The notes under the pieces are model-generated. The model ran no database searches and had not been told where the DNA came from. It saw only the letters and a list, made by a program, of their open reading frames with translations. DNA of 64,000 nt, from contig NZ_PPPU01000005.1 of assembly GCF_006483455.1 (NCBI RefSeq), positions 84,870 through 148,869 on the forward strand, written 5' to 3'. Within the stretch, counting starts at the first letter, position 1. Every line of letters starts with the position of its first letter. Both the position numbers and the translations under genes were made by a program. This stretch comes from Methylomonas koyamae. Its GTDB lineage: Bacteria > Pseudomonadota > Gammaproteobacteria > Methylococcales > Methylomonadaceae. Below, in pieces: positions 7,382-16,826 of the stretch.

Positions 7382-8233
7382 ATGCCGAAAACTCTCAGCA
7401 CCAACGACCACGACCGGAACATTGCCGGCCTGCGCTACGTTTATCCGGTAATTTCCCGCCGCGCCGGCGGCCTGTCGATTGGGATTAATTTCAATCCCAA
7501 CAACGCCTGCAACTGGCATTGCGTCTACTGCCAAGTCCCCGGCCTGCAGCGCGGTAATGCGCCGGAATTGGATTTTGCGTTGTTGGAGCAAGAGCTGCGA
7601 GAGTTCCTGAATCAGGTCTTAAACGGCGACTTTTATCAGCGCTTCAATATCCCGGAACCGCAGCGCGTGATTAAGGACATCGCCATCTCCGGTAACGGCG
7701 AACCCACCAGTTTGAAGAATTTCGACCGCGCCGCCGACCTCATAGGCGGGATCGCCAGTCAAGCCGGCCTGTTTCCGGAAAGTCGTTATGTACTGATCAG
7801 TAACGGCAGTTTGATTCATCAATCCGCGGTCCAACAAGGACTGAGAACCTTGGCGCGTTACAACGGCGAGCTTTGGTTCAAGCTGGATAGCGCGACCGAG
7901 TCGGGCCGCAAGCTGATCAATCAGACCGGGCAAAGCCAGCAGAAACTGTTGGAGCACTTGCGAATCGCCGCAAAACTTTGCCGAACCAAATTACAGACCT
8001 GCGTTTTCAGCTATCGATTTGCGTGGTCAGACCAAGAGAAACAAGCTTATTTGAGTTTGTTAAAACAATTGCGGCAGATGGATATAAAGATCGAGCAGGT
8101 CATGCTTTACAGCTTGGCACGACCGTCTCTACAAGCGGAAGCGGCGGAATTGGCCAAAGCATCCACAGCTAGCATGGATGCTTTGGCAGCCGACGTCAGC
8201 GCCCTGGGCTATGACGTCAGCGTCAGTTATTAA
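7382..8233 (+). CDS. radical SAM protein following the fhc genes
   Basis: The cluster motif CNWHCVYC (CxxxCxxC, about residues 39-46) ligates the 4Fe-4S cluster, and ISGNGEPT (about residues 100-107) is the GGEP-like SAM-binding motif. At 283 residues it is a single-domain enzyme without an added C-terminal cluster domain. It begins 52 bases after fhcC on the same strand and may be part of the operon. Radical SAM enzymes are known to methylate the pterin ring in archaeal methanopterin synthesis, so a cofactor-modifying role is a reasonable guess, not shown. The stop overlaps the convergent gene at 8230 by four bases. Confidence 0.82.
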   Translation: MPKTLSTNDHDRNIAGLRYVYPVISRRAGGLSIGINFNPNNACNWHCVYCQVPGLQRGNAPELDFALLEQELREFLNQVLNGDFYQRFNIPEPQRVIKDIAISGNGEPTSLKNFDRAADLIGGIASQAGLFPESRYVLISNGSLIHQSAVQQGLRTLARYNGELWFKLDSATESGRKLINQTGQSQQKLLEHLRIAAKLCRTKLQTCVFSYRFAWSDQEKQAYLSLLKQLRQMDIKIEQVMLYSLARPSLQAEAAELAKASTASMDALAADVSALGYDVSVSY

Positions 8234-8484
8234 GCGCGAATATCTAATATCGAACCCAGCATTTTTTCGTGGGCCTTGATGATTTTGACGCCGGCCGAAG
8301 TTTCCAATTCGGCTTCTTTCAAACTCAACACCGGCTTGAACATCTCTGCCGAGCCGACATCTTTGGAACCACCGACCTCCTGCTCCTGAACCGGCAGACT
8401 TGCGATAGTTTGCGCAGCGGTACTGGCCTTTTGCTGAGCTTGCGAGATCAGGCTGGTGGCACTATTCAGAGCGTTGGTAATCAT
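8230..8484 (-). CDS. small orphan protein with a FlgEFG-type C-terminal tail, 84 aa
   Basis: The start at 8484 is set by AGGAGGT seven bases upstream. The N-terminal half is a low-complexity Ala/Ser/Gln helix. The C-terminal part (VLSLKEAELETSAGVKIIKA, then HEKMLGSILDI) resembles the final helix of flagellar rod and hook proteins (FlgC, FlgE, FlgG), where the pattern AxxKxIKxxxxMLGxxLDI is conserved. No other flagellar gene lies in the window. The role is unknown; it may be a free-standing helical assembly peptide. The resemblance was judged by eye. Confidence 0.6.
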   Translation of the reverse strand: MITNALNSATSLISQAQQKASTAAQTIASLPVQEQEVGGSKDVGSAEMFKPVLSLKEAELETSAGVKIIKAHEKMLGSILDIRA

Positions 8485-8593
8485 GGTTACACCTCCTGCA
8501 AAACAGGTTTGCATCATACCGCTTAGCGTAGCGGCCGACAGCCCATAACTTTAATTTTTGTCAGCATTTTGCAGACGCAATCACACTCGTTAA

Positions 8594-9517
8594 CTATTTG
8601 TCTTTTTTAAAGATTTTTGCACACCAACCTTGCAGGTAAGGCGCCAACTTGCTTTGGCAGAGCGCGCAGCCAGACGAGCCCGTCCGCTTGGCCCAAGCGG
8701 CCAATTTGCGGTAAGCATCAATGCCGCCTAACTCCTCGAATTTGGTTTCGACGATGGTACTCCACTGCGGCCTGGGTTGGCCCTGCCCATCCAGAAACAC
8801 TTTGTCGAATAGCCACATTTCCGCCACCGACACCGTCCACATAAACGCAAACGATACCGCCATGCCGCCGCCGGCCAATACCACCAGCCAAGCAAATATC
8901 GGATGCAATTTGGTCAACCACCACGACAAAATATCCACTAGCAGGAAAACATATGGCATGCCGATCGCGATCGACTTGTATTTGACGGTACTGGTTTCGG
9001 CAAAACTGAAAATCAAGCCGACAAACATGAATATGAAACTGATGCCGAACAAATGGATATGCGACACCCGAGTCAACGAGCCGAAGGTGGCGCCTTCGTC
9101 CTCTTTGGTCAACTCCTTCAGAACCTTGAAATCGGTGAAATCCGGCAGCGACGATTCCTTGTTGTGGCACATCACGCAGCGTTCCTGAATGATCTTGGCC
9201 ACGCCGGACTCTTCGTATTCGTCCTGGTCGGCGCCGTCGCGCACCCATTGAATGATTTGAAACCGCTCCTGTTCCGAGGCGTTTTCCTTCATCGAACCAT
9301 TCAGTTTGGTCTCCAACACCGTGCCGGAGCGGTTCCCGTAGTAGCTGTACACGATGTCGTCTATCGACAGGCCGAATTTACCGTCGGCCATCCCGTGGGT
9401 AAACAGGATCTGAATCAACGCCACCAGATAACCGACCGCCACCGTTGTCAAATAACCGGTGAACAGCACTTTAACCGGGATATCCAATTGTTTTAACGAT
9501 GAAAATTCGCGTGCCAT
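8594..9517 (-). CDS. membrane protein with one c-type heme site, 307 aa
   Basis: Hydrophobic segments are seen at about residues 16-39, 154-171, 185-203 and 208-230. Between the first and second lies a hydrophilic domain with CVMCH (114-118), a covalent heme c attachment site, so this domain should be periplasmic. Histidines at 153, 155 and 205 could be ligands near the membrane. A second CxxC (C284, C287) lies in the C-terminal tail, which has the length of a small metal site. I do not recognise a named family. It is probably an electron-transfer protein of the cytoplasmic membrane. It appears monocistronic, with the cold-shock gene next upstream. Confidence 0.7.
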   Translation of the reverse strand: MAREFSSLKQLDIPVKVLFTGYLTTVAVGYLVALIQILFTHGMADGKFGLSIDDIVYSYYGNRSGTVLETKLNGSMKENASEQERFQIIQWVRDGADQDEYEESGVAKIIQERCVMCHNKESSLPDFTDFKVLKELTKEDEGATFGSLTRVSHIHLFGISFIFMFVGLIFSFAETSTVKYKSIAIGMPYVFLLVDILSWWLTKLHPIFAWLVVLAGGGMAVSFAFMWTVSVAEMWLFDKVFLDGQGQPRPQWSTIVETKFEELGGIDAYRKLAAWAKRTGSSGCALCQSKLAPYLQGWCAKIFKKDK

Positions 9518-9600
9518 ACTCTAATCCCAGTTTAGAAAAGGAGTCTGCATTATAGCTTGCTGGACGGGCCGTCCCCTAGCGAAACGGCTTTGTTTCGCGC

Positions 9601-9634
9601 ATAAAAAAGGCCCTTGAACAATCAAGAGCCTTTT
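9601..9634 (-). terminator. terminator of the cold-shock gene
   Basis: GGCTCTTGA and TCAAGGGCC form a 9-bp stem (one G-T pair) with a four-base loop at 9609-9630, followed on the minus strand by a run of T residues. T residues also follow on the plus strand, so it may work in both directions. Confidence 0.75.
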
Positions 9635-9654
9635 GTTTCCGTAACCGTTAAGGT

Positions 9655-9858
9655 TTATCTGGGCGACACATTGGTGGCGGTCAAGCCTTTGGGGCCGGAT
9701 TCGATATCGAACTGGACCGATTGGCCAGGCGACAAGGTTTTAAAACCTTCTCCCAAAATCACGGAATGATGTACGAACACATCTTCTTTTCCTTCGGAAG
9801 GCTCGATAAATCCAAAACCTTTGGTGTTGTTAAACCACTTTACAGTGCCTGTTGCCAT
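9655..9858 (-). CDS. CspA-family cold-shock domain protein
   Basis: At 67 residues it is a single OB-fold cold-shock domain. RNP1 is KGFGFI (about 13-18) and RNP2 is VFVHHS (about 27-32). It opens with [20 protein letters not shown]. Such proteins bind single-stranded RNA and DNA and melt RNA structure. A strong terminator follows. The upstream region to the clpB promoter is about 200 bases, long enough for the extended leader common in this family. Several paralogues per genome are usual, so no specific csp letter is given. Confidence 0.95.
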   Translation of the reverse strand: MATGTVKWFNNTKGFGFIEPSEGKEDVFVHHSVILGEGFKTLSPGQSVQFDIESGPKGLTATNVSPR

Positions 9859-10064
9859 CTTAAAACTCCTACAAAATAAAACTATTGGTTACGCAGACCG
9901 ACATTAATGGCAACCGTTGCTGCCTGAAGCAGTGGCGATAAGCCGCAAACATCTATTATCTGAGCGCGGGCATTGTACTTTGAATCAATGGTCTAAGCTA
10001 CCGGCGATATTCGGGCATTCCCCTGAAGACTAAGCGGAAATTTTGTCCAGCCCAAGCCTCGACG

Positions 10065-10093
10065 CTTGAAAACCGATTCAGGCCGCCCCATGT
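10065..10093 (+). promoter_or_regulatory. sigma-32 heat-shock promoter of clpB
   Basis: CTTGAAA (10065-10071), a 14-base spacer and CCCCATGT (10086-10093) match the RpoH consensus essentially perfectly, about 40 bases upstream of the clpB start codon. Confidence 0.88.
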
Positions 10094-10133
10094 CGGTCGC
10101 AACCAAACTTATTTTCCTAACGAGGTACGCTGC

Positions 10134-12707
10134 ATGCGAATGGATAAATTAACCAGTAAATTTCAACAGGCTCTCGGCGACGCGCAAAGTCTGGCGCTCG
10201 GCAAAGACCACCAATTCATTGAGCCGTTGCATGTCATGCAGGCCTTGATCGACCAGGAAGGCGGCAGTATCAAACCTTTGTTGCAGCAGGTCGGGGTTCA
10301 GGTCAACGCCTTGCGCAACGATCTGTTGAAAGAGATCGACCGTTTGGCCAGCGTTTCAGGCGCCGGCGGCGATGTGCAAATTTCCAATGAATTGTCGCGG
10401 ACGCTGAATTTGACCGACAAATTGGCGCAAAAACGCAAAGACGCCTACATCTCCAGCGAACTGTTCCTGTTGGCGGCGCTGGACACCAACGGAACCTTGC
10501 AGAACCTGCTGAAAAAGGCCGGCGTCACCGCATCGGCCGTCGAAAAAGCCATCGACAACATGCGCGGCGGTCAGAACGTCAACGATGCCAATGCCGAAGA
10601 CCAGCGCCAGGCTTTAAAAAAATACACGATCAATCTGACCGAGCGGGCCGAGCAAGGCAAGCTGGATCCGGTGATCGGCCGCGACGACGAAATCCGCCGC
10701 ACGATACAAGTCTTGCAACGCCGCACCAAGAACAATCCGGTGTTGATCGGCGAGCCCGGCGTCGGTAAAACTGCGATCGTCGAAGGCCTGGCCCAACGCA
10801 TCGTCAACGGCGAGGTGCCGGAAGGCATCAAGGGCAAGCAATTGTTGTCGCTGGACATGGCCGCGCTGATCGCTGGCGCCAAATTCCGCGGCGAGTTCGA
10901 GGAGCGCCTGAAAGCGGTCTTGAACGACATCGCCAAGCTGGAAGGCCAGGTGATTCTGTTCATCGACGAGTTGCATACCATGGTCGGCGCCGGCAAAGCC
11001 GAAGGCGCGATGGACGCCGGCAATATGCTCAAGCCTGCCCTGGCGCGCGGCGAGCTGCATTGCGTGGGTGCGACGACGCTGGACGAATACCGCCAATACA
11101 TCGAAAAGGACGCCGCATTGGAACGCCGTTTTCAAAAAGTCTTGGTCGACGAGCCCAGCGTCGAAGACACCATCGCCATCCTGCGCGGCTTAAAGGAACG
11201 TTACGAAATCCACCACAGCGTCGACATTACCGACCCGGCCATCGTCGCCGCGGCGATGCTGTCGCACCGTTATATCTCCGACCGGCAATTGCCGGACAAG
11301 GCCATCGATCTGATCGACGAAGCCGCCAGCCGGATTCGGATGGAAATGGATTCCAAACCGGAAGCGATGGATAAACTCGACCGCCGCCTGATTCAGCTGA
11401 AAATCGAACGCGAGGCGATGAAAAACGAAAGCGACCCAGCCTCGAAAAAGCGCCTGGAAACCTTGCAGGAAGACATTGCCGAGCTGGAGAAAGAATATTC
11501 CGATCTCGACGAAATCTGGAAAGCTGAAAAGGCGGCGCTGCAAGGCACGGCCACCATCAAAGAGCGGCTGGAACACGCTCGCCTGGAGTTGGAAGCTGCC
11601 CGCCGCAATCAGGATTACACCCGGATGTCGGAGCTGCAATACGGCGAGATTCCGAAACTGGAGAAGGAGCTGGACTTGGCATCGCAAGCCGAAATGCAGG
11701 AAGCCAAATTATTGCGCAGCAAAGTCACGGATGAGGAAATCGCCGAAGTCGTATCGAAATGGACCGGCATCCCGGTCTCGAAAATGATGGAAGGCGAGCG
11801 GGAAAAACTGTTGCGGATGGAAGAAGAATTGGGCAAACGCGTGATTGGCCAAACGGAAGCCTTGAAAGCCGTCAGCAATGCGATCCGCCGCTCCCGCGCC
11901 GGGCTTTCCGACCCGAACCGGCCGAACGGTTCGTTCCTGTTTTTGGGGCCGACCGGCGTCGGTAAAACCGAGTTGTGCAAGGCCTTGGCCGAATTCATGT
12001 TTGACACCGAAGAAGCCATGGTCCGCATCGATATGTCGGAATTCATGGAGAAACATTCGGTCGCGCGTTTGATCGGTGCACCGCCGGGTTACGTCGGCTA
12101 CGAAGAAGGCGGTTACCTGACCGAAGCCGTGCGCCGTAAGCCCTACTCTGTGATCCTGCTCGACGAGATCGAAAAAGCCCACAACGACGTGTTCAATGTC
12201 TTGCTGCAAGTGTTGGACGACGGCCGACTGACCGACGGCCAGGGCCGCACCGTGGATTTCAAGAACACGGTGGTGGTGATGACGTCCAACCTGGGCTCCA
12301 GCGTGATTCAGGAACTGGCGGGCGAAGACAACTATGCCGAAATGAAAGACGCGGTAATGGACATCGTCGGCCAGCATTTCCGGCCGGAATTCATCAACCG
12401 GGTCGACGAGGCCGTGGTGTTCCATCCGCTGGAACAAGACCAGATTCGGGCAATCTGCAAAATCCAGATCGATTTGCTGCGCCGTCGTCTGCAAGAGAAG
12501 GAGATCGGCTTGGCCGTCAGCGAACCGGCCTTGGATCTACTCGGCGAGGCCGGCTTCGATCCGGTCTACGGTGCACGGCCATTGAAACGGGCGATACAAC
12601 GCCAATTGGAAAATCCGTTGGCTAACGAAATATTGGCCGGCCGTTTCTTGCCGGGCAATACGATAAAAATCGATGTTGCCAACGACGGCCTGACCTTCAG
12701 CAAATAA
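10134..12707 (+). CDS. clpB: ATP-dependent disaggregase ClpB
   Basis: ClpB is the hexameric AAA+ chaperone that pulls proteins out of aggregates together with DnaK. The 857-residue protein has the full layout: Clp-N domain (1-150), first AAA domain with Walker [10 protein letters not shown] (about 205), the long coiled-coil middle domain (about 410-530), second AAA domain with Walker [10 protein letters not shown] (about 605) and the C-terminal ClpB domain with [10 protein letters not shown]. The start [11 protein letters not shown] matches the Escherichia coli start, and GAGG lies eight bases upstream of the ATG at 10134. The consensus sigma-32 promoter indicates heat-shock control. Confidence 0.98.
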   Translation: MRMDKLTSKFQQALGDAQSLALGKDHQFIEPLHVMQALIDQEGGSIKPLLQQVGVQVNALRNDLLKEIDRLASVSGAGGDVQISNELSRTLNLTDKLAQKRKDAYISSELFLLAALDTNGTLQNLLKKAGVTASAVEKAIDNMRGGQNVNDANAEDQRQALKKYTINLTERAEQGKLDPVIGRDDEIRRTIQVLQRRTKNNPVLIGEPGVGKTAIVEGLAQRIVNGEVPEGIKGKQLLSLDMAALIAGAKFRGEFEERLKAVLNDIAKLEGQVILFIDELHTMVGAGKAEGAMDAGNMLKPALARGELHCVGATTLDEYRQYIEKDAALERRFQKVLVDEPSVEDTIAILRGLKERYEIHHSVDITDPAIVAAAMLSHRYISDRQLPDKAIDLIDEAASRIRMEMDSKPEAMDKLDRRLIQLKIEREAMKNESDPASKKRLETLQEDIAELEKEYSDLDEIWKAEKAALQGTATIKERLEHARLELEAARRNQDYTRMSELQYGEIPKLEKELDLASQAEMQEAKLLRSKVTDEEIAEVVSKWTGIPVSKMMEGEREKLLRMEEELGKRVIGQTEALKAVSNAIRRSRAGLSDPNRPNGSFLFLGPTGVGKTELCKALAEFMFDTEEAMVRIDMSEFMEKHSVARLIGAPPGYVGYEEGGYLTEAVRRKPYSVILLDEIEKAHNDVFNVLLQVLDDGRLTDGQGRTVDFKNTVVVMTSNLGSSVIQELAGEDNYAEMKDAVMDIVGQHFRPEFINRVDEAVVFHPLEQDQIRAICKIQIDLLRRRLQEKEIGLAVSEPALDLLGEAGFDPVYGARPLKRAIQRQLENPLANEILAGRFLPGNTIKIDVANDGLTFSK

Positions 12708-12718
12708 GCCCGCCGCGC

Positions 12719-12742
12719 CGGCCCGGATTCAAGTCCGGGCCG
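12719..12742. terminator. GC-rich hairpin between convergent clpB and oxidoreductase genes
   Basis: CGGCCCGGA and TCCGGGCCG form a perfect 9-bp stem with a six-base loop in the 47-base gap between two convergent genes. No T run follows, so termination here would be weak or factor-assisted. Confidence 0.45.
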
Positions 12743-12754
12743 ACGCGGGTTCCG

Positions 12755-13771
12755 CTAAATTTTTACCGTCCGCCCTTCGGCGGCCGCTTGCAACGCAGCG
12801 ACAATCGTCCGGCAATTGTCGCGGGCATCGTCGAACGACAATTGCGGCGGCTTGCCGTTTAGCACGCAATCGCTGAAATGTTCGATCTCCAAACGAAAAT
12901 GGTTCGCTGCCGGCATCCGTTCTTCGGCGAAGCGGCCGTCCTCGGTCCACCAGGAAATAATCGGAATATCGCCCGGCAATTGCCAGACGACGTGGCATTT
13001 TATGCCGCCCCGGGTGCCGATGATCTCGTATTCGCAACGTCGCGCCCGCTCGAAACTGAAATCGAAGTGGCCAAATTTGCCGTCTCCAAAATCCAGCACC
13101 CCGCTGGTGGTAATGTCGGCACCGCTTTCGACATACTTGGATAAAGCAGTAACCGTGCGCGGCGCCTGCTGAAAAAACATCCGCAACGAATGGATCGCAT
13201 AACAGCCGATATCCCACATCGCACCGCCGCCGCGCGAAACATCCTCCGCCAACCGGTACATCCGCGCCGGCCGCATCATGAACGAATAGCTAGCTCGTAC
13301 CGAACGCACCTCGCCGATCAAGCCGGAGCCGATCAATTCCAATACCCGAGCATGCTGCGGATGGAAACGGTACATAAACCCTTCCATGACCGTCACCCGA
13401 TAGCGGCGGGCAGCGGTTTCGATGGCATCGATGTCGGCCACGGTCAAAGCCATCGGTTTTTCGCAGAGTACGTGTTTGCGGTGCTCGATGGCTCGTAGGG
13501 TCCATTCCGCGTGTTCGTGGTTGGCCATCGGCAAATATATGGCTTGCACGTCGTCGTCGTTGAGCAGGCTGTCCAAATTGTCGTAACTTTGAATATTGGG
13601 ATGGCAAGGAGCGTATTGGGCCAAAGTTTGCGCGGCGGCTCCCGGCCGCCGGCTGGCTATCCCGACCAATTCGGAATTCTGAGCCTCGACTATAGCCGGC
13701 AGCAGGCGCTCGTTGATACGCGCCGCCCCGAGTATTCCCCAGCGCAGCTTGGCTTGATCTTGGTTATTCAT
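12755..13771 (-). CDS. Gfo/Idh/MocA family NAD(P)-dependent oxidoreductase
   Basis: The N-terminal Rossmann fold opens with LRWGILGAARINERLLPAI, and the cofactor-site motif CEKPMALT (about residues 101-108), containing the conserved EKP, is the family signature. The second domain includes EGFMYRFHPQH (about 129-139) and a likely catalytic region DIGCYAIHSLRMFF. At 338 residues the length is normal. Members oxidise or reduce sugars, inositols and related substrates. The substrate is not evident and the neighbours (clpB, rpsT) give no clue. The start at 13771 has AAAGG about eight bases upstream. Confidence 0.9.
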   Translation of the reverse strand: MNNQDQAKLRWGILGAARINERLLPAIVEAQNSELVGIASRRPGAAAQTLAQYAPCHPNIQSYDNLDSLLNDDDVQAIYLPMANHEHAEWTLRAIEHRKHVLCEKPMALTVADIDAIETAARRYRVTVMEGFMYRFHPQHARVLELIGSGLIGEVRSVRASYSFMMRPARMYRLAEDVSRGGGAMWDIGCYAIHSLRMFFQQAPRTVTALSKYVESGADITTSGVLDFGDGKFGHFDFSFERARRCEYEIIGTRGGIKCHVVWQLPGDIPIISWWTEDGRFAEERMPAANHFRLEIEHFSDCVLNGKPPQLSFDDARDNCRTIVAALQAAAEGRTVKI

Positions 13772-13942
13772 GGCGATTACCTTTTACTGATATTCTTAAG
13801 CAGTAACAGATTAGCAGCTTGTTTAACAGCCGCAAACGCGGCTGGAAAAAAGTCTTCCGCGGCAAGCAAACGATTGTCCGAAAACGTGGCGCCAAGTGCG
13901 GCGACTAAAACATCACTCGGCAACTGAAAAAACGCCAGGCAC

Positions 13943-13976
13943 AAAAAAGGCCCGGACGTTTCCATCCGGGCCTTTT
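13943..13976 (-). terminator. terminator of rpsT
   Basis: GGCCCGGA and TCCGGGCC (13949-13972) form an 8-bp stem with an eight-base loop, followed on the minus strand by six T residues. T residues are also present on the other side. Confidence 0.8.
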
Positions 13977-14001
13977 GCAATCGATTATGCCTAAACCAAA
14001 A

Positions 14002-14265
14002 TTAAGCCATGGCGCGCAGTCTGTTATTCAATCTGCTTTTACCGCGGGCGGCTTTATTTTTGTGGATCAAGCCTTTGTTGACGGCTGAATCGATAACAGG
14101 GACAGCCACTTTGAACGCGGCTTGCGCTTGCTCTTTATCGCCTGCTCTAACAGCGGCGATCACTTTTTTGATGAAAGTGCGTAAGTTGCTGCGCTGTCCG
14201 GCATTGCGAATACGGCTTTTCTCTGCCTGACGCGCTCTTTTTCTAGCTTGTGGTGAATTCGCCAT
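14002..14265 (-). CDS. rpsT: 30S ribosomal protein S20
   Basis: S20 binds 16S rRNA during early 30S assembly. The 87-residue basic, helical protein starts [20 protein letters not shown] and ends with [12 protein letters not shown], both typical. It is transcribed alone, from a strong promoter at 14303-14331 to a terminator at 13943-13976, and is divergent from murJ. Confidence 0.97.
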   Translation of the reverse strand: MANSPQARKRARQAEKSRIRNAGQRSNLRTFIKKVIAAVRAGDKEQAQAAFKVAVPVIDSAVNKGLIHKNKAARGKSRLNNRLRAMA

Positions 14266-14302
14266 AGTCTATCAATTTGTTTCAGTGAATTTGGAACCGC
14301 AT

Positions 14303-14331
14303 ATTATCTTTTTGAATGCTATGATTGTCAA
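14303..14331 (-). promoter_or_regulatory. sigma-70 promoter of rpsT
   Basis: On the minus strand TTGACA, a 17-base spacer and GATAAT give a nearly consensus promoter about 37 bases upstream of the rpsT start codon. Confidence 0.8.
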
Positions 14332-14365
14332 ATTTTTAGCTGCGTCTGAATAGACGGGAAGATTC

Positions 14366-15913
14366 GTGAGTAAACAGCTTTTCAAATCAACCGCCATTGT
14401 CGGCAGTATGACATTGATTTCGCGGTTGATGGGCTTCGCCAGAGACATGCTGTTCGCCAATATTTTCGGGGTTAATGCTGCCACCGATGCTTTCTTCGTC
14501 GCGTTCCGGATTCCCAATTTTTTACGCCGTTTATTTGCCGAAGGCGCTTTCGCTCAAGCCTTCGTACCGCTGCTGTCCGATCACCATCAAAAAGGTACTA
14601 GAGAAGCATTACGCCAGTTCATAGACCGCAGCTCAGGCACCTTGGCAGCCCTACTGGCTCTGGTCGCGCTAGCCGGAGTCGTTGCAGCCCCCTTGTTAAT
14701 CCTGGTGTTTGCGCCGGGATTTTTGTGGGAAGGCAGCCAATACGAGTTGACCGTACAAATGCTGCGCATCACATTTCCTTACCTGTTTTTCGTCACATTG
14801 GTCGCTTTTGCCGGCGCAATATTGAATGCCCAAGGCCGATTTGCGGTTCCGGCTTTGACACCGGTGATCTTGAACCTCGCGATGATCGCTGCCGCAATCT
14901 GGCTGGCACCGCTAATGGACCAACCGATTGTCGCGCTGGCCTGGGGCGTACTCGCCGCCGGCGCCATCCAGTTGGCATTTCAAATTCCGCCGTTATTACG
15001 CCTCGGCCTACTACCGCGGCCACGCTGGGCCTACCGCGACCCGGACGTAAGACGCATGCTGACGCGGATGCCGTCGGCTATTTTCGGCGTCTCGGTGGTG
15101 CAGGTCAACTTGCTGTTTGGCACTTTGGTAGCTTCTTTTCTGGCTCCGGGCAGCGTGTCCTGGCTGTATTACTCAGACCGCCTGGTCGAATTCCCGCTTG
15201 GAATCCTCGGCATTGCCGTCGCTACCGTGATTTTGCCGCATCTGTCGGCACATCATGCCACGTCGGACCAGCTTGGATTTTCCAAGGCATTGGATTGGGG
15301 CTTGAAACTGACACTACTAATTGGCATGCCGGCCACTTTGGGATTGGCATTTCTGGCCGAACCTTTACTTTCCACCTTGTTCCAATACAACGAATTCGAC
15401 AGTGGCGACGTCAAGATGGCTGGCCGCAGCCTGATCGCGTATTCCCTGGGCTTGTTGGCTTTTATGCTAATTAAAGTGCTGGCCCCCGGCTTTACCTCCC
15501 GCCACGACACCCGCACACCGACAAGATTCGGGGGGTATTCGATGCTTGCCAATGTGGCCTTCAACTTGATTTTGGTCTGGCCTTTGGCTCATGCCGGAGT
15601 CGCCTTGGCGACCACCTTATCCGCCTATCTCAACGCACTGCTATTGTTACGCAACCTGGTTACGACGCGCATTTACCAACCTTGCGCCGGTTGGTACGGT
15701 TATATTGGACGGATTGTGGCGGCCAATGCAGCCATGTCGGCATTTTTGTACTATTTTGTCGATGCCGGCTTATGGCTGAATTGGAACGCCGCTCAACGCG
15801 GCCTGAACTTGGCGGCAACAATCGGCTTGGCAATAATCGTTTACGGCAGCGCTCTGCTACTATCCGGTTTCCGCCCGCGGCATATCGGATTCCGAGAATC
15901 GGTCACGGCTTGA
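14366..15913 (+). CDS. murJ: lipid II flippase MurJ (MviN)
   Basis: MurJ flips lipid II across the cytoplasmic membrane for peptidoglycan synthesis. The 515-residue protein has about 14 hydrophobic segments. The opening segment (SMTLISRLMGFARDMLFANI) and the following FRIPNFLRRLFAEGAFAQAF are the conserved first helices with the essential arginines of the cavity. The start is GTG at 14366 with GGGAAGA upstream. Placement opposite rpsT is common in Gammaproteobacteria. Confidence 0.96.
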   Translation: MSKQLFKSTAIVGSMTLISRLMGFARDMLFANIFGVNAATDAFFVAFRIPNFLRRLFAEGAFAQAFVPLLSDHHQKGTREALRQFIDRSSGTLAALLALVALAGVVAAPLLILVFAPGFLWEGSQYELTVQMLRITFPYLFFVTLVAFAGAILNAQGRFAVPALTPVILNLAMIAAAIWLAPLMDQPIVALAWGVLAAGAIQLAFQIPPLLRLGLLPRPRWAYRDPDVRRMLTRMPSAIFGVSVVQVNLLFGTLVASFLAPGSVSWLYYSDRLVEFPLGILGIAVATVILPHLSAHHATSDQLGFSKALDWGLKLTLLIGMPATLGLAFLAEPLLSTLFQYNEFDSGDVKMAGRSLIAYSLGLLAFMLIKVLAPGFTSRHDTRTPTRFGGYSMLANVAFNLILVWPLAHAGVALATTLSAYLNALLLLRNLVTTRIYQPCAGWYGYIGRIVAANAAMSAFLYYFVDAGLWLNWNAAQRGLNLAATIGLAIIVYGSALLLSGFRPRHIGFRESVTA

Positions 15914-15998
15914 GATTTAATCCGCCGCCACCATTGTCATGTAGAATGCGCTGCCAACAGCGGTTTCCATCACGATACAATTTATTTTTCAGTAAGCT

Positions 15999-16826
15999 AT
16001 GAACACTAAAACAATCGGCTTTATCGGCGGCGGCAACATGGCAACCAGCTTGATGCGCGGCCTGATAGCCAGTGGCCACTCGCCCCAGCAAATCTGGGTA
16101 TCCGATGCCGCTCCCGACATCCTGAAGTCCCACGCCGATCAATTGCACGTCAATATTTCCGCCGATAACGCTAATATCGCCAACGAAGCCGACGTCGTGG
16201 TTCTGGCGGTCAAACCGCAGATTCTGCGAGACGTCTGCTTGCAAATCGCACCGCAACTGAAACAAAAGAACGTTCTGGTAGTGTCGATCGCCGCCGGCAT
16301 CGGTCAACAAAGCTTGGCGCTATGGCTGGGCGCAAACACCGCCATCGTCCGTTGCATGCCCAACACCCCGGCTTTGGTTCAAACCGGTGCCACGGCATTG
16401 CACGCCAATCCGCAAGTCAACGAGGAACAGAAAGACCTGGCCGAGAACATCCTGCGCGCCGTCGGCTTGACGTTATGGTTCGGGGACGAGGCCAAACTCG
16501 ACGCCGTTACTGCCGTCTCCGGCAGCGGCCCGGCCTATTTTTTTCTGTTAATGGAAGCGATGGAGCAGGCCGCTTTGGAACTGGGTCTGGACGAACATTC
16601 CGCGCGTTTATTAATTCAGCAAACTGCGTTGGGCGCGGCGAAAATCGCCCTGGAATCCGCCGAATCTCCGGCACAACTGCGGGCCCGAGTAACATCGCCA
16701 GGCGGTACAACGCAGCGAGCCGTCGAGACCTTTCTGCAACACGGCTTCGTCGATTTGGTATCGAAAGCCCTGCATGCCGCCAGGGACCGCTCGATTGAAA
16801 TGTCAAAACAACTCGGAGCCGACTGA
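15999..16826 (+). CDS. proC: pyrroline-5-carboxylate reductase
   Basis: ProC performs the last step of proline synthesis, reducing pyrroline-5-carboxylate with NAD(P)H. The Rossmann motif is GFIGGGNMATSLMRG (about 6-20). The C-terminal dimer domain has AVSGSGPAYFFLLMEAM (about 172-188) and VTSPGGTTQRAVETF (about 231-245), which bind substrate. The length of 275 residues is normal. The stop TGA shares its last base with the ATG of the next gene, so proC and the YggT gene are probably translated together, an arrangement common in proteobacteria. Confidence 0.97.
   Translation: MNTKTIGFIGGGNMATSLMRGLIASGHSPQQIWVSDAAPDILKSHADQLHVNISADNANIANEADVVVLAVKPQILRDVCLQIAPQLKQKNVLVVSIAAGIGQQSLALWLGANTAIVRCMPNTPALVQTGATALHANPQVNEEQKDLAENILRAVGLTLWFGDEAKLDAVTAVSGSGPAYFFLLMEAMEQAALELGLDEHSARLLIQQTALGAAKIALESAESPAQLRARVTSPGGTTQRAVETFLQHGFVDLVSKALHAARDRSIEMSKQLGAD

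Noticed and set aside
13777..13980. Alanine-rich minus-strand frame before the oxidoreductase gene
   Set aside because: Its only ATGs lie inside the rpsT terminator and no ribosome binding site supports an internal start. The C-terminal part looks protein-like, so a remnant cannot be excluded.
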